A DNA stretch of 64,000 nucleotides from Bailinhaonella thermotolerans (GCF_003594875.1 NZ_QZEY01000001.1:248001-312000), one strand, 5' to 3'. Shown: positions 15,551 through 26,840, numbered from the stretch's first letter. Notes: a model not told the origin generated them from the sequence alone. Program-made: numbers and translations.

Positions 15551-15594
15551 ACCAGTTTGCGTACGACGTAAGCTTACCTCGTACGCAAACTGGT
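15551..15594. promoter_or_regulatory. 44-bp near-perfect palindromic operator
   Basis: The arms ACCAGTTTGCGTACGA (15551-15566) and TCGTACGCAAACTGGT (15579-15594) are exactly complementary. The 12-base centre contains another perfect palindrome, GTAAGCTTAC (15568-15577), on the same axis. Only one base pair out of 22 (C15567/C15578) breaks the symmetry. It lies 22 bp upstream of a two-gene operon whose second gene is a TetR regulator, its probable binder. Such length suggests two overlapping dimer sites. It would also form a strong hairpin and could terminate the GntR transcript. Confidence 0.75.
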
Positions 15595-15615
15595 GCGACC
15601 CCCCGAGGAGCCCCG

Positions 15616-16047
15616 ATGACCACGATCGCCGTCGTCCTCCCGCTCGTGTGGCTGGCCTGGCTGGCCCTGATCGACTGGGTGCCGATGTTCCCGCTCAACG
15701 ACCTGACGCCCGGCAACCTGCGGGCCCGCGTCCTGGCCGCCGTCATCAACTACCCGTTCCCGCTGCTCATCGCGGCCGGCGTCGCCCTGCACGAGACGTG
15801 GTCGCTCATCGCCGCGCTGGTGCTGTGCGCGATGACCTTCGCCGGGCACCTGGCGAGCTGGTGGGTGCCCTACTTCGGGCTGAGCTCCGCCGCCCAGCGC
15901 GAGGTCTACGCCCGCGACTACTCCCGGACCCTGAAGATCCTGCCCACGGCCGGGCGCGCGGTCGTCCCCGACGTCCAGCACATGGTGGTGGGGGTGCTGA
16001 CCCTGGCCATGCTGGGGACCACGCTGGCCGTCACACTGAACGCATGA
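15616..16047 (+). CDS. Four-helix membrane protein controlled by TetR
   Basis: The 143-residue protein has hydrophobic segments near residues 3-25, 42-60, 65-85 and 115-137, with a conserved-looking central RDYSRTLKILP stretch. It has the size and layout of small actinobacterial DUF-type membrane proteins regulated by TetR repressors. RBS GAGGAG precedes the ATG. Its stop overlaps the TetR start (ATGA). No transport or enzymatic motif is evident; a part in efflux or membrane stress is only a guess. Confidence 0.75.
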   Translation: MTTIAVVLPLVWLAWLALIDWVPMFPLNDLTPGNLRARVLAAVINYPFPLLIAAGVALHETWSLIAALVLCAMTFAGHLASWWVPYFGLSSAAQREVYARDYSRTLKILPTAGRAVVPDVQHMVVGVLTLAMLGTTLAVTLNA

Positions 16048-16676
16048 ACACCACCCCGCCCCGCAACCGGGGAGGCCGCCCGGCGCAGGTGACCCGGGAG
16101 CAGATCGTCACCGCCGCGATCGACCTGCTCGACGCCCAGGGCCTGGACGCCCTGACCATGCGGGCGCTCGGAGCCCACCTCGGCGTGGCGGCCATGTCGC
16201 TCTACCGCCACGTCCCCGGACGCGACGCCGTTCTCTCCGCGATCGTCAACCGCCTGGTCGCCGACGCGCTCACCGGCCTCGACCCCGGCCCCACCTGGAC
16301 CGAGGCGGTGACCGGCTTCGCCACGGCCTATCGCCGCATGCTGCTGGCCCACCCGCACGCCGTACCGCTGCTGGCCACCCACCCCGTCGACGTCGAGACC
16401 GCCCTGCCCCTGCTGCGGGGCGTGCTCGGCCGCTTCACCGCCGCGGGGATCGCGCAGGACGACGCGCTGATCACCATCCAGTCGGTCGGCGTGTACGTGC
16501 TCGGCCACGCGCTCGCCCAGGTCGGCACCCCGCCCGGCGCCGAAGAGGCCGGCCCGCCCGACCCCGCCGCCCGGCAGTACTACGACCACTGGTTCACCAC
16601 CGGCCTGAACGCCCTGGTCACCGGCTTCCAGCACCAGTACGGCGACCCCGCGGCACCCGCGCGGCCCACCGCCTGA
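16044..16676 (+). CDS. TetR/AcrR-family regulator (TetR C-terminal-domain type)
   Basis: The 210-residue protein has the HTH TREQIVTAAIDLLDAQGLDA and LGVAAMSLYRHVPGRDAVLS. The C-terminal half has the layout of the tetracycline-repressor-type ligand domain (DPGPTWTEAVTGFATAYRRM... HPHAVPLL...). It is translationally coupled to the membrane-protein gene and very probably represses the pair through the palindrome at 15551-15594. An 18-bp repeat overlaps its stop codon. Confidence 0.88.
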   Translation: MNTTPPRNRGGRPAQVTREQIVTAAIDLLDAQGLDALTMRALGAHLGVAAMSLYRHVPGRDAVLSAIVNRLVADALTGLDPGPTWTEAVTGFATAYRRMLLAHPHAVPLLATHPVDVETALPLLRGVLGRFTAAGIAQDDALITIQSVGVYVLGHALAQVGTPPGAEEAGPPDPAARQYYDHWFTTGLNALVTGFQHQYGDPAAPARPTA

Positions 16677-16705
16677 CCGCACCTCGCCGCCTGACCGCAC
16701 CTCGC
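16670..16705. repeat. 18-bp tandem duplication across a stop codon
   Basis: The unit CGCCTGACCGCACCTCGC occurs twice head to tail (16670-16687 and 16688-16705). The first copy contains the TGA stop of the TetR gene (16674-16676). The rest of the 196-bp gap to the next gene shows no other clear signal. Confidence 0.75.
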
Positions 16706-16872
16706 CGCCGGATCCCCGCGCGGACCGGGCCGGGGCGCGCGCCACACCGTCGCCGGCCCGCGGCGCGCGCTCCCGGAGAGGTCGTCCTGACGGCCCTGTG
16801 GTATCCAGTTCTCCCCGGCGCCGCGGAACCGGGTGGCCACGGGACTGACGAACGAAGAGCGAGGACCACGCG

Positions 16873-17463
16873 GTGACGCTAGAAGCCCAGCGGGCGCGCA
16901 TTCTCTCGGGCGCGATGTACAACGACCTCACCGAGGAGCTCGTCGAGGCACGGCGGCGGGCCGTACTGCTGACCACGGAGTACAACGACAGCTTCGGGCG
17001 GCCGCAGCCGGACCGGGAGGCGATCCTGCGCCGCCTGCTGGGCCGGGTCGGGCGGGACTGCCACTTCGAGCCGACGTTCCGCTGCGAGTTCGGTTACAAC
17101 ATCAGCGTCGGGGACCACTTCTACGCCAACTTCGACTGCGTCATGCTCGACGGCGGGGGCATCACCATCGGCCACCACGTGCTCTTCGGCCCCCGCGTCG
17201 GCGTCTACACCAGCAACCACGCCATCGACGCCGCCGAGCGCGCGGCCGGGGCCTGCTACGCCAGGCCGGTGACGATCGGCGACCGCGTCTGGATCGGCGG
17301 CGGCGTCACCATCAACCCAGGCGTGACGATCGGCGACGACACCATCATCGGTTCCGGCAGCGTGGTCACCCGCCCGATCCCCTCCGGCGTCATCGCCGCC
17401 GGCTCCCCCGCCCGGGTCCTGCGCCCGATCACCGCGGCGGACAAGACCGGATACCGCCCCTGA
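16873..17463 (+). CDS. Sugar O-acetyltransferase (maltose/galactoside type)
   Basis: The 196-residue protein has the N-terminal maltose-acetyltransferase segment (SGAMYNDLTEELVEARRRA). A left-handed beta-helix of hexapeptide repeats follows (FGYNISVGDHFYANFDCVML, GGGITIGHHVLFGPRVGVYT, then IGDRVWIGGGVTINPGVTIG). The catalytic His is in SNHAID. It transfers acetyl from acetyl-CoA to a sugar hydroxyl, likely to detoxify non-metabolised sugars. It starts with GTG after AGCGAGGA. A hairpin (17490-17513) separates it from the convergent TetR gene. Confidence 0.88.
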   Translation: MTLEAQRARILSGAMYNDLTEELVEARRRAVLLTTEYNDSFGRPQPDREAILRRLLGRVGRDCHFEPTFRCEFGYNISVGDHFYANFDCVMLDGGGITIGHHVLFGPRVGVYTSNHAIDAAERAAGACYARPVTIGDRVWIGGGVTINPGVTIGDDTIIGSGSVVTRPIPSGVIAAGSPARVLRPITAADKTGYRP

Positions 17464-17489
17464 CCTCCCGGTACGGCCCGCCGCGCGCT

Positions 17490-17513
17490 CCGCCGTTCCC
17501 CTCGGGACGGCGG
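17490..17513. terminator. Hairpin between convergent genes
   Basis: CCGCCGT (17490-17496) pairs with ACGGCGG (17507-17513), and CCC with GGG continues the stem after a one-base bulge, closing a short CTC-type loop. It separates the acetyltransferase gene from the TetR gene and could stop transcription from both sides. Confidence 0.5.
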
Positions 17514-17522
17514 CGGCGCGGT

Positions 17523-18125
17523 TCACCGGTAGAGGGCGGCGACGGCCTCCAGCACCTGCTCACGAGCCGTGGCGGCCGAGGCGACGCCGGTGAGCACGTA
17601 GGCGGCCAGCCCCTCGGCCAGGGCCACCAGGACGAGCGCCGCCTGGTACGGGTCGCGGGTGGCCGGGACGCGGCCGGCCCGCTGGTCTTCGCGGATGAGA
17701 TCGGCCATCTGGCGGTGGAGGTCGGCGTACAACGCCCGCAGCCGGGCGGCGATGCCCTCCTCGGCGAAGCCGTACGACTGGAACGACTGGCGGACCCGGA
17801 TGTGCGCCTCGGTGGCGGCGTCGTACGGGATGAGCTCGCCGAGCACCGTGGCGAGCACCAGGCGGGGCTCGGCGGCCGCGGGGTCTCCGCCGACCTTGGC
17901 CCGGATGCGGGCGGCGGACAGCTCGTTGCCGCGCTCGAAGGCGGCCTCCAGGAGTTGCCGCTTGGCGGGGAAGTAGTGCTGCACCCGGCCGGGCGAGACG
18001 CCGGCCCGGGCGGCCACCTCGGTCAGGGAGACGGCGGCCAGGCCGCGTTCGGCGACGACGGCGAGCACCGCGTCGGCGATCTCCGCGCGGCGCTGCTCGT
18101 GGTGGGCTCCCGGTCCCCGCCCCAT
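17523..18125 (-). CDS. TetR-family repressor of the divergent MFS exporter
   Basis: The 200-residue protein has a clear TetR HTH: RRAEIADAVLAVVAERGLAA followed by RAGVSPGRVQHYFPAKRQLL. The C-terminal ligand domain is helical (RVRQSFQSYGFAEEGIAARL). It is transcribed away from a DHA2-type exporter gene, and an imperfect inverted repeat with 20-bp arms lies in the 91-bp gap. This is the standard arrangement of a drug-responsive repressor controlling its efflux pump and itself. Confidence 0.9.
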   Translation of the reverse strand: MGRGPGAHHEQRRAEIADAVLAVVAERGLAAVSLTEVAARAGVSPGRVQHYFPAKRQLLEAAFERGNELSAARIRAKVGGDPAAAEPRLVLATVLGELIPYDAATEAHIRVRQSFQSYGFAEEGIAARLRALYADLHRQMADLIREDQRAGRVPATRDPYQAALVLVALAEGLAAYVLTGVASAATAREQVLEAVAALYR

Positions 18126-18143
18126 CACTCCTCCGCTCTTCCC

Positions 18144-18197
18144 GATGCGATCACATCGGATTATATGCTGGGCGCGGTAATCCAATGTGTGCGCATC
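18144..18197. promoter_or_regulatory. Large inverted repeat operator between tetR and MFS genes
   Basis: Two 20-bp arms (18144-18163 and 18178-18197) are complementary at 17 of 20 positions; the shared core reads GATGCG...CATC.GATTA. The 14-bp centre carries ATTATA on the plus strand (a TATAAT on the minus strand), so the operator overlaps a promoter. It probably binds the adjacent TetR protein. Confidence 0.7.
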
Positions 18198-18216
18198 GCA
18201 ATAGAAGGAGGGCGGC

Positions 18217-19593
18217 GTGCCGATCGTGCTGGCGCTGTTGTGCGCGGCGCAGTTCATGGTGGTGCTGGACGTGTCGGTGGTGAACGTCGCGCTCCCGTCC
18301 ATCCAGCACGCGCTCGCGTTCGACGCGCGCCATCTCGCCTGGGTGGCCAACGCGTACACGCTGGCCTTCGGCGGGCTGCTGCTGCTCGGCGGGCGCCTGG
18401 CCGACCTGTACGGGCACCGGCGCGTCTTCACCGCCGGCCTGGCCCTGTTCACCGCCGCGAGCCTGGCCGGCGGCCTGGCGGGCACGCCCGCCTGGCTGCT
18501 CGCCGCCCGCGCCGCGCAGGGGGTGGGCGCGGCGATCCTGGCCCCGGCCACGCTGACGATCCTGACGTCCGCCTTCCCCGAGGGCCCGCGCCGCACCCGC
18601 GCGATCGCCGTCTGGACGGCGGTCGGCCTGGCCGGCGGCACCGCGGGCAACCTCGTCGGCGGGGCGCTGACGGAGTACCTGTCCTGGCGCGCGATCCTGC
18701 TGGCCAACGTCCCGATCGGGGTGGCCTGCCTGGCCGCGTCCCGCCGGCTCGCCCCCGGTCCCGCGCGTCGCGGCGGCCGGCGGCTGGACGTGCTCGGCGC
18801 GGCGCTGGCCACCGGCGGCCTGGCCGCGCTGGCCTGCGGCCTGTCCGGCGCCCCGGCCGCCGTTCCGGCCGGGCTCGCCCTGCTGGGGCTGTTCGCACTG
18901 GCCGAGGCGCGGGTGGCGCGGTCGCCGCTGATCCCGCCCGCGCTGGTACGGCCGCGGGCGATCTGGCTGGGCAACGCCGCGATGCTGCTGGCCGGGGCCT
19001 GCCTGAACCCGATGTGGTACTTCCTGACCCTGTCCCTGCAGAACGTCCTCGGGTACGGGCCGCTGGCGACGGGGCTGGCGTTCCTGCCGCACACGCTGCT
19101 GACGCTGGCCGTCGGCCTGCGCCTGACCCCATGGCTGATGCGCCGCGCCGACGACCGCGTCCTCGTCGCCGCCGGGGCCCTGATCGCCGCCGCCGGATTC
19201 GTGTGGCAGGCCCGGCTCGCGCCGGGCCAGGACTACCTGACGGGCGTCCTGGGCCCGGCCGTGCTGATCTCGCTCGGCGCGGGCCTGCTGAACACGCCGC
19301 TGACCGTCACGGTCACCTCCGGTGTCGCCCCGGAGGACGCGGGGGCGGCGTCGGGGCTGATGAACACCGCCAAGCAGATCGGCGGCGCGCTCGGCCTGGC
19401 CGCCCTGGCCACCCTGAGCACCGCGCCGGACGGAGGCCCCGCCCCGGCACGCGTCCCGGCGGCCGGCCACGGGCCGGCGTTCACCGCCATCGCGGCGGCG
19501 CTCGCCGCCGTCGCGCTCCTGGCCCTCGCGCTGCCGAGACGCCGCGACGCCCTCCCCGCCGGCAACGAGCCCGCGGCCCGGCCCGGCCGCTGA
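18217..19593 (+). CDS. DHA2-type MFS multidrug exporter
   Basis: The 458-residue protein has a GTG start after AAGGAGGG. It shows the DHA2 signatures LDVSVVNVALPSIQ (motif D1, helix 1), GGRLADLYGHRRVF (motif A) and a long run of about 14 hydrophobic helices. A conserved proline-glycine antiporter region also appears (AVWTAVGLAGGTAGNLVGG, motif C). It probably exports a hydrophobic drug or metabolite with proton exchange. Its regulator is the divergent TetR. Its stop codon lies in the stem of the hairpin 19590-19609. Confidence 0.9.
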   Translation: MPIVLALLCAAQFMVVLDVSVVNVALPSIQHALAFDARHLAWVANAYTLAFGGLLLLGGRLADLYGHRRVFTAGLALFTAASLAGGLAGTPAWLLAARAAQGVGAAILAPATLTILTSAFPEGPRRTRAIAVWTAVGLAGGTAGNLVGGALTEYLSWRAILLANVPIGVACLAASRRLAPGPARRGGRRLDVLGAALATGGLAALACGLSGAPAAVPAGLALLGLFALAEARVARSPLIPPALVRPRAIWLGNAAMLLAGACLNPMWYFLTLSLQNVLGYGPLATGLAFLPHTLLTLAVGLRLTPWLMRRADDRVLVAAGALIAAAGFVWQARLAPGQDYLTGVLGPAVLISLGAGLLNTPLTVTVTSGVAPEDAGAASGLMNTAKQIGGALGLAALATLSTAPDGGPAPARVPAAGHGPAFTAIAAALAAVALLALALPRRRDALPAGNEPAARPGR

Positions 19594-19609
19594 CCGGCCG
19601 CCCGGTCAG
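19590..19609. terminator. Hairpin containing both stop codons of convergent genes
   Basis: CTGACCGG (19590-19597) and CCGGTCAG (19602-19609) form a perfect 8-bp stem with a CCGC loop. The MFS stop (TGA, 19591-19593) and the TetR stop (TCA on this strand, 19606-19608) both lie within the stem, so one element serves both genes. Confidence 0.6.
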
Positions 19610-20205
19610 GACCGAGCGGCGCGGATGACCCCGTCGATGGCCCGGCTGATGCGGTCGGCGGCGGTGGCGGGGTCGGGGGTTCCGGCGTCGAGCCAGGCGA
19701 TGACGGCCTCGACGCTGACGGTGGGGATGAGTTCGGCGGCCCAGTCGAGCCAGGGGCCGGAGGGGATGAGCTTGGCGAGGTTGCGGCGGGCGGTGTCGCG
19801 GGAGGCGGCGGTGATGCTGTCGGTCAGCTCGCGGAACTCCGGTTCGCGGGCGGCGTGGTGGAACAGCAGGCGGAAGCCGTCGGGGTCGGCGGCGGCGGCT
19901 CGGAGCAGGGCGGGGATGGCGTTCTCGTCGAAGTCGTCGACGCCGACGGTCTCGATCAGGCGCAGGCAGGCGCGGTCGAGGACCGCGCGGTACATGTCCG
20001 CCTTGGACTCGAAGTGCCGGTACAGGATCACGCGGGTGATGCCGGCCTCGGCCGCGACGTCGTCCAGGCCGGTGGCGGCGTAGCCGGCGCGGGCGAAGGC
20101 GCGGGTGGCCGCGTCCAGGATCTGCTCGCGCCGCTCGGCCCGGCGCATCCGCCGTACCGGCGCGGCCCCGGGGTCGCCCGTCGCGCTCGCCCGCTCGCCC
20201 GCCAT
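19606..20205 (-). CDS. TetR-family regulator of the divergent P450 gene
   Basis: The 199-residue protein has AERREQILDAATRAFARAGY and EAGITRVILYRHFESKADMY, a canonical TetR HTH. Its ligand-binding half includes FRLLFHHAAREPEFRELTDS. The AGGAGG ribosome-binding site is strong. It is divergent from a cytochrome P450 gene, and two matching TACAA-N6-TTGT palindromes lie in the 89-bp gap. It very likely represses the P450 and itself until a substrate-like ligand appears. Confidence 0.9.
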   Translation of the reverse strand: MAGERASATGDPGAAPVRRMRRAERREQILDAATRAFARAGYAATGLDDVAAEAGITRVILYRHFESKADMYRAVLDRACLRLIETVGVDDFDENAIPALLRAAAADPDGFRLLFHHAAREPEFRELTDSITAASRDTARRNLAKLIPSGPWLDWAAELIPTVSVEAVIAWLDAGTPDPATAADRISRAIDGVIRAARS

Positions 20206-20235
20206 GGACGACCTCCTCTTGTCTATCGGAGAGTC

Positions 20236-20279
20236 TACAAGTAGCGTTGTTTACATCGGGATATACAAAGCTGCTTGTA
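20236..20279. promoter_or_regulatory. Two TACAA-N6-TTGTA operators between tetR and P450
   Basis: TACAA-GTAGCG-TTGTT lies at 20236-20251 and TACAA-AGCTGC-TTGTA at 20264-20279. The centres are 28 bp apart, so two repressor dimers could bind on nearly the same face. The second, perfect site ends 16 bases before the P450 ATG and overlaps its leader. Confidence 0.7.
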
Positions 20280-20294
20280 CCTCCGGAGGGTGAC

Positions 20295-21467
20295 ATGTCC
20301 TCGCCGCCCAGCCTGCCGTTCGACCGGCCCGATCCGCTCCGGCCCGATCCGCGCCTGCGCGAACTGCAGGCCACCGGCCCCGTGCACCGCGTCCGCACCG
20401 CCGTCGGCGACCCGGCCTGGCTGGTCACCGGCTACGAGCAGGTACGGCGGCTGCTCGACGACCCCCGCCTCGGCCGCTCCCACCCCGCCCCCGAGACCGC
20501 CGCCCGCACCGGCCGCTCGGCCCTGTTCGGCGGCCCCCAGGGCGCCTTCGACACCGAGCACGCCGACCACACCCGGATGCGCGCGCTGCTGCGCCCCCAC
20601 TTCTCCCCCAAGCGGATGCGGGCGCTGATCCCCCGCGTCGAAGCCCTGACCACGAGCCTGCTGGACGAGCTGGAGGAGCACGGCCCGCCCGCCGACCTGC
20701 ACGCCGCGCTCGCCGTACCGCTGCCGATCGCGGTGATCTGCGAGCTGCTCGGCGTGCCGTACGCCGACCGGGAGAAGTTCCGCGTCTGGACCCACGCGGC
20801 CGCCGACGTCACCGACAACGCCCGCTCCCTGCGGGGACTCGGTGAGCTGTTCGCGTACGGCCAGGGCCTGGTGGCCCGCAAACGCGCCGAAGGCGGGGAC
20901 GACATCATCGCCCGCCTGGCCGCCACCGACGGCGTCAGCGACGACGAAGCCGCCGCCATGGGCATGTTCCTGCTGTTCGCCGGCCACGAGACCACCGTCA
21001 ACGCCATCGGCCAGGGCACCCTGCGGCTCCTCGCCGAGCCCGGCCGGTGGCGGTCCCTCGCCGCCGACCCCGACCGGATCGGCCCGGCGATCGAGGAGAT
21101 GCTGCGCGGCACCGGCGGCGACGGCACGGGCATCCCCCGCTACGCCCGTGCCGACCTCGACATCGACGGCACCCACGTCCACGCCGGCGACCTGGTCCTG
21201 CTCGACCTCGGCGCCGCCAACCACGACCCGGCCGCCTTCCCCGACCCCGGCCGTTTCGACCCCGCCCGCCCCGCCACCCACCTCTCCTTCGGCCACGGAG
21301 CCCGCTACTGCATCGGCGCACCCCTGGCCCGCATCGAGCTGACCGCCGTCTTCTCCCAGCTCATCCCGCGCTTCCCGGCCATGCGCCTGGCCGTGCCCGG
21401 GGAAGAGCTGACCTTCGACCGCGCCACCCTCACCCGCTCCCTGACCGCGCTCCCCGTCACCTGGTGA
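20295..21467 (+). CDS. Cytochrome P450 (bacterial class I type)
   Basis: The 390-residue soluble P450 starts at the ATG after GGAGGG. The I-helix oxygen-activation motif is AGHETT, the K-helix ExxR is EEMLR, and the haem loop FGHGARYCIGAP has the thiolate ligand Cys339. The K-helix context is shorter than usual (EEMLRGTGG rather than EELLRY). No ferredoxin or reductase gene is adjacent, so it must borrow redox partners. Control by the divergent TetR suggests a xenobiotic or signal-linked substrate. Confidence 0.92.
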   Translation: MSSPPSLPFDRPDPLRPDPRLRELQATGPVHRVRTAVGDPAWLVTGYEQVRRLLDDPRLGRSHPAPETAARTGRSALFGGPQGAFDTEHADHTRMRALLRPHFSPKRMRALIPRVEALTTSLLDELEEHGPPADLHAALAVPLPIAVICELLGVPYADREKFRVWTHAAADVTDNARSLRGLGELFAYGQGLVARKRAEGGDDIIARLAATDGVSDDEAAAMGMFLLFAGHETTVNAIGQGTLRLLAEPGRWRSLAADPDRIGPAIEEMLRGTGGDGTGIPRYARADLDIDGTHVHAGDLVLLDLGAANHDPAAFPDPGRFDPARPATHLSFGHGARYCIGAPLARIELTAVFSQLIPRFPAMRLAVPGEELTFDRATLTRSLTALPVTW

Positions 21468-21689
21468 CCGCCCGCGGCGGCGACGCCCCTGCGACGCGCA
21501 CGCCCGTCCGGCGTGGGCGCGGTCTGGGCGGGGTCGATGAGGGCCGGCAGGCCATCGGGTCCGCCGCTGCGATCCGCCCGCCGTGGCGGAGCCTGCCGGG
21601 GCGATGGCCGTCCGGCCGAGCCGCCGGGCCGGCCGGGCGGGATCCGTCAGGGACGCCTCCGGGGGGCATGGGCACCTCGGACGGGTACG

Positions 21690-22397
21690 TCACGACGGGG
21701 TTCGTGGGGTGCAGCAGGCGCCGGCGCAGCCGCCAGCCCCGGAGGCCGGGCCGCCGGGGGCCGGGGTGGTGACGGGTACGGCGCAGCAGGCGTCCCCGCG
21801 CCAGGCCCCGCGGCCCTCCTTGACCGCGACGGCGGCGATGACCAGGGCGGCGACCGGGTCGGCCCAGGACCAGCCGAACAGGCCGTTGAGCGCCAGGCCC
21901 ACGAGGAGCACCCCGGACAGGTAGGTGCACAGCAGGGTCTGCTTGGAGTCGGCGACCGCGGAGGCGGAACCGAGTTCGCGGCCGGCGCGGCGCTGCGCGT
22001 ACGACAGGAACGGCATGACGACCAGCGAGAGGGCGGCCAGGATCAGGCCGGGGGTGGAGGGGTCCGCCTCGCCGGCGCCGAGCAGGGCGCGCACGGCGTC
22101 GAGGGTGACGTAGGCGGCCAGCGCGAAGAACGAGAGGGCGATGACCCGCAGCGCGACGCGTTCGCGGCGCTCGTGGTCGGCGGCGGAGAACTGCCAGGCC
22201 ACGGCGGCGGCGGAGGCGACCTCCACGACGGAGTCCAGGCCGAAGCCGATCAGGGCGGCCGAGGAGGCCACGGCGCCGGCGGTGAGGGCCACCGCCGCCT
22301 CGATCACGTTGTAGGCGATGGTGGCCGCGACCAGCAGCCGGACGCGGCGCCGCAGCACGGCGCGCCGGGCCGGGGCGGGCGGGCTGAGCGTGGTCAT
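21690..22397 (-). CDS. Cation diffusion facilitator (CDF) metal exporter with Cys-rich tail
   Basis: The 235-residue protein has about six membrane helices. The metal-site residues lie in GFGLDSVVEV (helix 2) and SWADPVAAL (helix 5). The C-terminal tail replaces the usual cytoplasmic domain with Cys-rich sequence (GDACCAVP, GGCAGACC), which could capture Zn, Cd, Cu or a similar ion. It overlaps the ArsR/SmtB repressor gene by four bases (ATGA), so repressor and exporter form one metal-homeostasis operon. Confidence 0.85.
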   Translation of the reverse strand: MTTLSPPAPARRAVLRRRVRLLVAATIAYNVIEAAVALTAGAVASSAALIGFGLDSVVEVASAAAVAWQFSAADHERRERVALRVIALSFFALAAYVTLDAVRALLGAGEADPSTPGLILAALSLVVMPFLSYAQRRAGRELGSASAVADSKQTLLCTYLSGVLLVGLALNGLFGWSWADPVAALVIAAVAVKEGRGAWRGDACCAVPVTTPAPGGPASGAGGCAGACCTPRTPS

Positions 22398-22819
22398 GAC
22401 ACCGCCTCCCCCACCGGCGGGTCGAGGTGCGCCAGGACGGCCGGCGCCCCGGCGGCCGCGCGGGAGGCGTGGACGGGCCAGAGCTCCACGGCGTGGCCGG
22501 TGGCGGCCAGCAGGTGCTCGGCCGCGCCGAGCAGGTCCATCAACTCCGGGCGGGTCAGGGAGTAGAAGGACTGGCGGCCTTCGGCGCGGTAGCCGACCAG
22601 GCCGCAGCCGCGCAGGCAGGCCAGGTGCTTGGAGACCGTGGACTGGGCCAGCCCGAGTTCCCCGACCAGGTCGACCACCCGTGCCTCGCCGCGCGCGAGC
22701 CGGGCCACGATGCGCAGCCGGTTCTCATCGGCCAGGGAGTGGAACAGGGCCGCCGCCGGGGAGATCCCGGCCGCGATCTCGGCGCTGACACAGCGCCCCG
22801 CGTCACCATCAATCGCCAT
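22394..22819 (-). CDS. ArsR/SmtB-family metal sensor
   Basis: The 141-residue protein starts at the ATG at 22819. The winged helix contains FHSLADENRLRIVARLARGE and GLAQSTVSKHLACLRGCGLV. Candidate ligands include Cys near the N-terminus (DAGRCVSAE), Cys in HLACLRGC and His in the C-terminal helix (HLLAATGHAVELWPVHA). It should repress itself and the CDF exporter until metal binds. The start codon sits at the centre of its operator. Confidence 0.88.
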   Translation of the reverse strand: MAIDGDAGRCVSAEIAAGISPAAALFHSLADENRLRIVARLARGEARVVDLVGELGLAQSTVSKHLACLRGCGLVGYRAEGRQSFYSLTRPELMDLLGAAEHLLAATGHAVELWPVHASRAAAGAPAVLAHLDPPVGEAVS

Positions 22820-22847
22820 ATGGCGATGATAACCCGAAATAGCGATT
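22811..22847 (-). promoter_or_regulatory. Leaderless promoter with operator centred on the start codon
   Basis: The perfect palindrome ATCGCCAT-ATGGCGAT (22812-22827) contains the ATG (22819-22817) of the ArsR gene. A -10 box TATCAT (minus strand, 22831-22826) ends six bases before that ATG. A further half-site AATCGCTAT (22847-22839) lies upstream. Bound repressor would cover promoter, transcription start and start codon together. Confidence 0.7.
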
Positions 22848-22867
22848 CCAGGGCGGGATGGACCTCG

Positions 22868-22917
22868 GCGGCCTCCGGGGGACGCCCGCGGCCCGCCGCA
22901 CGCCCCCCGGAGGCCGC
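22868..22917 (-). terminator. Terminator of the dnaE operon
   Basis: A perfect 14-bp stem (22868-22881 with 22904-22917, GCGGCCTCCGGGGG type) closes a 22-base loop. It lies 48 bp downstream of the zinc-ribbon gene that follows dnaE on the minus strand, and upstream of the arsR promoter. Confidence 0.6.
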
Positions 22918-22964
22918 ATGACCGGGGCTTGCCGCGCACGCCGGGGTCGCGCGCACGCGCCGGG

Positions 22965-23281
22965 TCACAGGTCGCCGCGGCGCCACGCCTCCGCCTCGGC
23001 GGCCACGGCGCCGGGGTCGGGGCGCGGCGGTGACGCCCCGGCGGCCCAACGCCGCAGGGCCCGGGCCAGGGACGTCAGGTCCCCGGCTCCGGCGGTGCCG
23101 TGCCTGGCGAAGTAGGCGACGATCGGGCCGGTGAGGGGGTCGGCGGCGCCGCAGCGCGCGCAGAGCACGATCTCCGAGGTCCCCCGGACCGGGTGGCCCG
23201 AGGCGTTCCTCCAGGTGTACGGCAGGCGCAGGGTGGCGAGGACCTCCCCGGTACCGCAGCGCGGGCACGCCGCCGGGGCGT

Positions 23282-23285
<4 letters not shown>
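22965..23285 (-). CDS. Small zinc-ribbon protein coupled to dnaE (DUF6300-like)
   Basis: The 106-residue protein starts at a GTG that overlaps the dnaE stop (GTGA). It has two Cys pairs, CPRC (near residue 8) and CARC (near residue 43), spaced like a zinc ribbon, with beta-strand sequence between and a helical, acidic C-terminal half. It resembles the DUF6300 family; the function is unknown. Translational coupling to a DNA polymerase gene makes a nucleic-acid-linked role conceivable, but this is only inference. Confidence 0.65.
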
Positions 23286-26824
<3,539 letters not shown>

Positions 26825-26840
26825 CTGTTCCACTCCTGGC

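Noticed and set aside
15546-15610. Two mirrored reading frames with the same peptide (VCVR.KLTSYANW) on opposite strands
   Set aside because: This is just the 44-bp palindrome translated on both strands, not a pair of genes.
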